From positions 124,001 to 188,000 of the forward strand of contig SNVD02006977.1 in the NCBI GenBank assembly GCA_013180625.2: a stretch of 64,000 bases of DNA. Direction: 5' to 3'. Below, in pieces: positions 57,701 through 64,000 of this stretch; the first letter of the stretch is position 1, and every line of letters starts with the position of its first letter. The stretch is from Boswellia sacra (taxonomy: Eukaryota; Streptophyta; Magnoliopsida; Sapindales; Burseraceae). The translations under genes were made by a program, and so were the position numbers. The notes under the pieces are model-generated. The model made no database searches. It was given only the letters and a program-made list of their open reading frames with translations, and had not been told where the DNA came from.

Positions 57701-60700
57701 TAATCATAGTACCCTTTTCGGTGCTGAAATTGTATTAAAAAATGTAACATTTAAATTTATATTAGATGGCATATTTCATTACTTTAAGGTGAAATAGTTG
57801 GTCACGACCTGACTTCATGGCACAGACCGATGCAGTTACAGAAGCGTAGTCTTTTGTTTTCAATATTGATTCGTGGTTATTTTGTTTTGGGTATGGGAGA
57901 AGAATTTGATTTGAGATTGTAGTATAGGATATGTTTTGGATTGTTATGCTGTCAGAAAAATTGTTTGTAATTCTACAGTGGAAATATGTAAAGTGCTTGT
58001 TAATAAAAAGAATTTTTAAAATTGTTGTAGATTAATTTTAAAAATATTCATGATATATGTTTGATAATTTAATTTTTAAAATTTAATTGTAAAATTAAAT
58101 AGACATCCTTTTTAAATTATTTATAATTGTAATATTTAACTTAATTTTAAGTTACATATTAAAAATTATAATACTATAAAATAATTAAAATAAAAATGTT
58201 TATATATTTAATGACTATATAAGTACCACCAAGCGGCAAAGCTTGTCCGACGACATAGCCATCGTTGACATGATCGGCTATGGTTAATCTATTAGATTGC
58301 ATGGATATTGTCGGCAAATATGCCGGCTATTAGGCATAAAACGAGCTAGCAGTCCAGCCACTGCATACTCGGAGGGTAATTTTTTTTTTTCAATTTAAAA
58401 TTTTTTGAATTAAATTAAAATTTAAATAGATTTAAATATGAAAATATAAAAAATATATTTTTTATTTTAATATCTAAATTAAAATATATAAATTATATGT
58501 CAAAATTTATTATGAATTTAATTTTTTTAAATATGTATAATTAGTAAAGAAGTTATTTTTTAAATAATTTGATATATAAATAAGTTAAATAACTATAAAA
58601 TAATTTTAAAAATATATAAAAAATCATAATATAAAATTAAAAATAAATAATAAGTTTCAAAATTAAAATATTAAGTTTTATCTAAATTTATCGTAAATGA
58701 ATTTTATATGGACATTTAAGAGAAATTAGAAGAGTAATAAATGATTCAAATATTTACATTAGATAAAAAGTTAAAATTTTTAATTTTTTTCAAGATAAAA
58801 ATATTTTAAATTAAATATTATAAAATAAATATTATAAAAAGATTTAAAATCTAAAAATAAAATAAATTCATACTTTAAAAAAGAAAATAATCAGCTCCTT
58901 AATCTCCTCTGACCCTAACGGTAGTTAACAGAAGTTGGCCATCATTGACATGTAAATGCTTGAATCATTGTAGATTGATCACTATGTGTCATTTCAACAC
59001 TGGTTGTACTGCTAGAGCCGCTCAATGTCTAACAAAAATTGTTGTTTGGCAATAGTATTTAACTTTTTCAGAAAAATATAACTTAAAATTTTTGTAATTA
59101 TGCATAATATATATTATTTGCTAAATAACTTTCAATTTTTTTTATATTTTAAAGTATTTTTGAATTTATATTATCTTAGAAGGACAAATACAATATTTTG
59201 CTTCAAAACTCATAACTTCAAAAGTTGTTTGTACTTGATTTTGAGATTTTTCAAGAATCAGTTTATAAAATATTTATCGAAAACCAAAACAATAGCAATT
59301 CCAAATGGACTCTTACTTTAGCGTGATTGGAGAAGATTTTTTGATTTGTGACTTTAGATTGTAAACCTTCTTTGTTTTCAAATTTAGAAAATATTTATGA
59401 AAACAAATATTTACGAATGTATTTTAACATCAATATTAATCACACGTCATTTTCTTAATTTTAGCCAACCATATATTTTTATTGAATTTTAAAAATAAAA
59501 ATACAAAGTTAAAAAACAAACACTTGGATTCGAAAACAAAAACAATCACCTTATTTTGTGATAGGTAGTTATTAAGGATTTGACTTGTGGCTGTATATTA
59601 TTAGGGTTTAATTTTCAATCATGATTTTGTCTAATTCTAAAATATTTGAGTGTTAATCATGTGTGAAGTTTTGTACCTCAAGTCTTTCTTAGCCGTTGAG
59701 GACATTTAAATGGAGAATTAAGTTGATTAGCAGGGGTGTGCAAATTTCCCATAACTCGATAACCCAAACCGAAATTTTTGGATTGGTTTTGGTTGGATTT
59801 AATTTTCTCAATTCGAACCCACCTAAAACTATAATTTCTTTTATTAAATATAATATGTCATATTAATATGCTTTATTTTTTTAGAAACCCCAGCAAAATA
59901 AAATTGTTCTACCGTTTTTTCATGTTAAAAAAAATACCATAAACATCTTTCCTTATGACCAAAGAAAGACACCTGAATCTTGACTACGTTCAAGAAAACT
60001 TGGACTTTTTTTTTTTTTATTAACTCAGCCACAACTAAGTAAGAAATATTTAATTTTTTCTTGATATATATATATTTTTTACTGTTTGTAACTAATGTTG
60101 GTAGTAAAATTTTTATTTTCATGTAAAAATTACTAGCACAATATATATTATTTATGTAAACTCGTATCTTATCGAGTCTAGATTATTGAAATTAATGTAT
60201 GCACAAATAATTTAGAATTGTTCTATTTAGCCCCCTTTCTAACTATTAAGTCTCCACTTTTATTTTAATTTTTTTTAACAATTTTATTCTAAAGTGAATT
60301 TACCAAAGAGAGCAATAAAACTTCCAAATACATATGCTATTTCTCAGGTCTAAAACTCTAATTTTATTAAAATAACAAATTTGATTTGATAAAGCTCTTG
60401 AAATACAAATTTGATTTGATAAATATACGTGCATTCAACTCATCATAGCTGGCCATAATTATCTAAATCATATCATTTCCAATTCTTCAACATGATTGAT
60501 TAATAATATTGCATAAGCATCTAATACCTTGTTTCTTTTAAAAAAATTTAAGTTTACAAAAGCAAGCTATGCATCTTGACGGCAAGCCCTTGCTCGAAGA
60601 AAGCATTCTTGGGATCCCATTAAAAATAAAATCAAGGTTGGGGGAAAAGCACAAGGCAAAAAATTGGACGAATTATGAAGCACATATGCACTCCAGCCAA

Positions 60701-60900
60701 GCGGATCATTAACCACAAATTCATAGACGCAAATGCAGACCTTCAGTATCTAGAAATGACCAGCTTTCCTATGAAGGTCAAATTGCATGCCAAGCCAAAG
60801 TTCTCTCTCCAGCATGATTGGCATAGAACAAAGCACCTTTTGACATGCTAATGGATTCACATTTATCAGTTTTATCCTCATAGTTCAATTGCATGAATAT
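54768..60900. other. Long AT-rich, gene-free stretch with transposon remnants
   Basis: The first 130 bases hold the MATE leader and probable promoter. No open frame resembles a protein. A GC-richer island at about 55430-55720 sits between AT-rich arms whose outer ends ('ggagcatttgattacttcac' near 55010, and 'aagctgtttgttttcacatt' on the minus strand near 55995) look like hAT-type termini. Similar islands lie at about 58220-58380 and 58910-59040. A small candidate element with 'gtttggcaatagtattt' and 'catttggaattgctattg' ends spans about 59040-59315. None has a provable target duplication. Confidence 0.4.
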
Positions 60901-60903
60901 TAT

Positions 60904-62058
60904 GGACGTGTTTGGCATACCGGTTACGGTTAGGATAGTATAAATGAATAATTATATAAATAGTAAAATAAAACCTCCGTTTGGCAATCAAATAAGGCAG
61001 GATGAGATCGTAAAAAATTGCAAGAGAAGCGTAAAAGGCCTGTATGAGTTATCCTAAGGAGTACCCTGGGTTAAGGCCGCATAACCACTGTTGGTGTATG
61101 TATTCTCTCGCTTCTTTTTTCTAATCTCCTCTGTCTCTCTCGTTTCCCTTCTTATTCTTATTCTTCTTCTTCTTTGTATGCCTTCTTCCCTCTCTCTCTC
61201 TCTCTCTCTGTTAATCTTCCTTCTTCCGTTCCCTCTCCCAAAATCTCATTTCAACACCAACAAACCAAAATCTCAAACCCATCAAAAATCAAATCAAAAG
61301 GAAGAAGCTATTACAAAAAAAAAAAAAAAAAGGAAAAGGACTTGGCTTGAAGAAACGGATCGGCCATGGCTGGCATGGAGAAAGAGATCGAATATGGCTT
61401 GATCACTGGTTAACAAATTTCAGTCAAAGGATGACCATTTTCGAGTTTCTTACCTCAAATGATTAGCTGCTAAGCCACCAGCACTTGAAATTGATTTTGA
61501 AAAAAATAAAAACAGAAGGTGAATAGAAGAAAAGTGGTGGTCTGCAACTTGAGCAAAAAGACGAGAAGAAAGGAGAGCAGGGATAGAGAGAGAGAAAAAA
61601 GAAATATTGTAAAACTAATATATTATTTAAAGCAAATAAAATTTACTTAAAATAATTAATTGTAAACTTTTGTATACTCATACATATTTAGTTAAATATT
61701 CTTCATTTTTATAATTAAAAAATTTTAATTTGTTCATAGTTATTTGCAATTTTAAATATATTAATTTATTTATCCCCCGAAAAATTTAATATTTTATAAT
61801 TAGTTTAAATTGATAAATTTAAATTTTTTATTAAAATTTATGAAATATATTTTTTAATTATTTTAATTTAATATAAAAACTTTAATTTAATCCAATTCAA
61901 TTTTATATCAAACATAATATTGGTTAACATTTATTCAATACATTGACAAACCAAAAATTGTATACAATTTACTCATTTCCTATGTTATAAAATTCAATAC
62001 AATGCTATCCGCTACAGTAATAATTATACAATTCTATGCGGTGTACCAAATGCAGCCT
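60904..62058. mobile_element. Candidate inverted-repeat element, about 1.15 kb
   Basis: The left end ggacgtgtttggcataccg and the right end (minus strand) ggctgcatttggtacaccg agree at 13 of 19 positions, in the 'GG...TTTGG.A.ACCG' pattern common to plant inverted-repeat elements. Both are followed by AT-rich DNA with 'gtataat/gtataaat' phrases. A possible 3-bp TAT duplication flanks it. The interior has a (TC)n run at 61190-61209 and a pyrimidine-rich plus-strand frame at 61091-61402 that I do not take as a gene. Confidence 0.4.
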
Positions 62059-63471
62059 ATGTGTTTTCAAGTTGAAACGCTGGATGTGCTTTGACAAGGT
62101 TAACGTAAACACACCCACACTTTAACAAACTTTTCATTTTCTAAAATATATTTTATTTCCAACCAAAAATTAATTAGACAAGTTCTCCAATATACAGTCT
62201 CTCCTTCTTTTTCTTTTCTTAGTATTTTTCTTGAGAAAACTTGAGAAAATAACCTAAATTAGGGGGCTTCTTTGATAAATGACCATATTCCTGAAAATTT
62301 GCATGCTGTGACCCTATCCAATGTCCAACAATGTCCAACGGGGGCGTCTGAAACTTAAAAAAGAGTCATAGTATGCAAATTTTTAGAGACAAGATTATTT
62401 TTGCAATCCACGCTTAGAGTTAGAGTTTTTTTTCAAATTTTGTCTTCTCTAGACAATAATATGGTATTTTTATATCTATTATATTTTCATCAATTTTTAT
62501 CTTGTGATTATAGACTTTTCCTAAATTTCGGGGTGTGAAAGCTTTGAATTTCTATTTTTTTAACACTCAATTAATCTACTTTCACCGGTGGTTTTTCCTT
62601 TAAGTGAAGTCCTCCCTTACAAACCTAAGGAAGCTTCAAAACTTGTTAATCAAAGCAAAAGCCCAAACAATCCTGGCTGGTGTTGTTTAAGCAATTTAAT
62701 GGTCATTTAGCTAATCTAGGACAGCTAGGAAGGAAGAACTCACATATATGAAGAGAAAAAGACAAGTGCAGGATGTAAAATGCAAAATCTACTTAATTTA
62801 AAACTGTTGTTATCGGCATTTTAATAATAAATTTTAAAAAAAAAAGATCTCCAATGCAAATAACCTCACCCATTAGAATTATTATTTTGACATATAATAA
62901 ATTTTGATGGGTAGATTCTCTGGTAGATTGTTCAAATGATTTGGAGGTTAACCATAATAGAATAAAAAATCTTACAGTTTGTATACTAGAAAATTTTCTC
63001 TTGAGCATCCCATGTACCTATTAACGCATATTTGAGTACAAATAATAAATTAGCTCTTGGAATTGTTAAATGGAAAAAGCTCATGTGTTTCTTATGTCTC
63101 TACCGATGGAAATTGCAATATGCAAGGTGATCGACTGTGTATCCTTGCGTACGATTGCTTATGAAACTTGAGGCGAGTATGCTTAATTGGGATGCTCTTT
63201 TTCACTAGATTCATCATTTTCCATTAGACAAATATTGCCGATTGTGTATACTTAATTTCATGATGTTTTGATGAACTTTAAGTTCTATAAAAATTCTCCA
63301 GGAAAACTTCTGAGGGTCTATGAAATTTATCCGATCATCAATCATTAGATCAACTTTCTATAATAATATTAACTACAATCCCAAAAATTATTATTACTGG
63401 TTGATGTCATATCATGTACGAAAGAGGTGGAGACGTAATGGCTTCAGACGCCTTGTGAATAAGTTGCCATT
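62059..63471. other. Gene-free stretch before the terminal PPR gene
   Basis: It contains a small fold-back element at about 62271-62404, in which 'aaaatttgcatgctgtgac' is matched in reverse complement by 'aaaatttgcatactatgac', separated by about 55 bases. The part nearest 63471 is probably the 3' UTR of the minus-strand PPR gene. No other gene was seen. Confidence 0.4.
62271..62404. repeat. Small fold-back (inverted-repeat) element
   Basis: Arms of about 40 bases, 62271-62311 and 62364-62404, imperfectly complementary, with a GC-richer loop containing a short direct duplication 'aatgtccaac'. No target duplication was identified. Confidence 0.5.
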
Positions 63472-64000
63472 CTATGAATACTCATTTTCCAAGTCAATTC
63501 GGCTGAATCCATAAGACTTATTTAATCTCTTTACTCTCATGACCCTCCTCACCTCTTCTACACCATCCCAATTACCGGATTCAGCATTAATCATACTTAA
63601 CATTGTATAATTGGCAGCATTCTCAGGTTCTGACTCTACAAGCTGATGTGCAAGCATTTCTGCAACTTCCAATCTTCCATGAACCTTACAAGCTGACACT
63701 AAAGAGGTTAAAATTTTTGTACTAGGTGTCGAGGGCATCGTTCTCACAACCTCACATGCGTCTTCTATCTTCCCTGATTTTCCCAGAAGATCAACATAGC
63801 AAGCATAATGCTCCACCGTTAATGGTATTTTAGTATCTTTTAAAAAACTGTTGAATAGAGAAACACCCTCCTCAACAAGGCCAGAGTGGTTACAAGCTGA
63901 TAAAGTGACTAGCAATGTCATTGCATCTAGCTCCATCCCCCTCAGTTGCATCTCATGGAAAAGTCCTAATGCTTCTTCACCACAACCATGAAGACCATAA
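63472..64000 (-). CDS. Pentatricopeptide repeat protein, PLS class with E-type tail (C-terminal part only)
   Basis: The frame is open to the window edge and ends with TAG at 63474-63472; the start and most repeats lie beyond 64000. The 176 visible residues begin with YGLHGCGEEALGLFHEMQLR, the usual last-but-one PPR of the PLS class, followed by LVTLSACNHSGLVEEGVSLF, VEHYACYVDLLGKSGKIEDA and the E motif region (ILTSLVSACKVHGRLEVAEM, LVESEPENAANYTMLSMI). It ends shortly after KSYGFSRIDLENEYS with no DYW domain. PLS-class proteins of this kind usually act in C-to-U editing or processing of organellar transcripts, often with a partner DYW protein. The internal ATG at 63951 is only a Met inside a repeat, not the start. 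Confidence 0.9.
   Translation of the reverse strand, partial: YGLHGCGEEALGLFHEMQLRGMELDAMTLLVTLSACNHSGLVEEGVSLFNSFLKDTKIPLTVEHYACYVDLLGKSGKIEDACEVVRTMPSTPSTKILTSLVSACKVHGRLEVAEMLAHQLVESEPENAANYTMLSMINAESGNWDGVEEVRRVMRVKRLNKSYGFSRIDLENEYS

Noticed and set aside
61091..61402. 103-codon plus-strand frame
   Set aside because: It spans a (TC)n microsatellite and an A-rich run, giving a Leu/Ser-rich then Lys-rich peptide; best explained as low-complexity DNA within a candidate transposon.

Overview
This window is nuclear DNA from a flowering plant, probably a eudicot. The genes have many GT-AG introns, the intergenic DNA is very AT-rich, two products (TatC and a FatB-type thioesterase) begin with chloroplast-transit-like sequences, two genes encode pentatricopeptide repeat (PPR) proteins, and the gaps are full of plant-type DNA transposons. 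The species cannot be named from the sequence alone. Exon structures below were assembled by hand from splice sites and reading-frame continuity; they have not been tested against transcripts.

The left half (about 1.1 to 34.7 kb) is gene-dense and mostly housekeeping. In order it holds: a base-exchange phosphatidylserine synthase (+); an acyl-ACP thioesterase of FatB type (-); a roughly 5 kb gene-poor stretch; a 733-residue P-class PPR protein (-); origin recognition complex subunit 4 (-); the thylakoid twin-arginine translocase TatC (+), head to head with ORC4; and a cyclin-D1-binding-protein-1-like gene (-), tail to tail with TatC. From memory, ORC4 and TatC are also neighbours in Arabidopsis, as are the PPR and the cyclin-D-binding-like genes, so conserved gene order is likely.

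The middle (34.86 to 40.85 kb) is one complete Mutator-like element (MULE). Its terminal inverted repeats are about 105 bp and a degenerate 9-bp duplication flanks it, 160 bp upstream of the cyclin-D-binding-like gene. It carries a decayed DUF1985 plus Ulp1-type cysteine protease gene instead of a transposase. A 418-bp hAT-type miniature element has inserted into that gene, leaving a perfect 8-bp duplication. An array of dyad-symmetric repeats lies upstream of the protease gene.

The right half holds a broken MATE transporter copy (41.5 to 42.7 kb) and an intact seven-exon MATE gene (52.7 to 54.8 kb), both on the minus strand. Between them are about 10 kb of AT-rich DNA with several structured elements: a possible gene-capturing MULE (45.3 to 46.5 kb), a 204-bp Mutator-type miniature element with a perfect 9-bp duplication, and a 2.7-kb MULE with a 10-bp perfect duplication that itself contains another inverted-repeat element. 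From 54.8 to 63.4 kb I see no gene, only AT-rich DNA with transposon remnants. The window ends inside the 3' part of a second PPR gene (-).

I found no gene cluster that looks like a new biochemical system. The most notable material is the layered transposon structure: a protease-carrying MULE, nested insertions, tRNA-like motifs in or near inverted repeats, and a symmetric repeat array.
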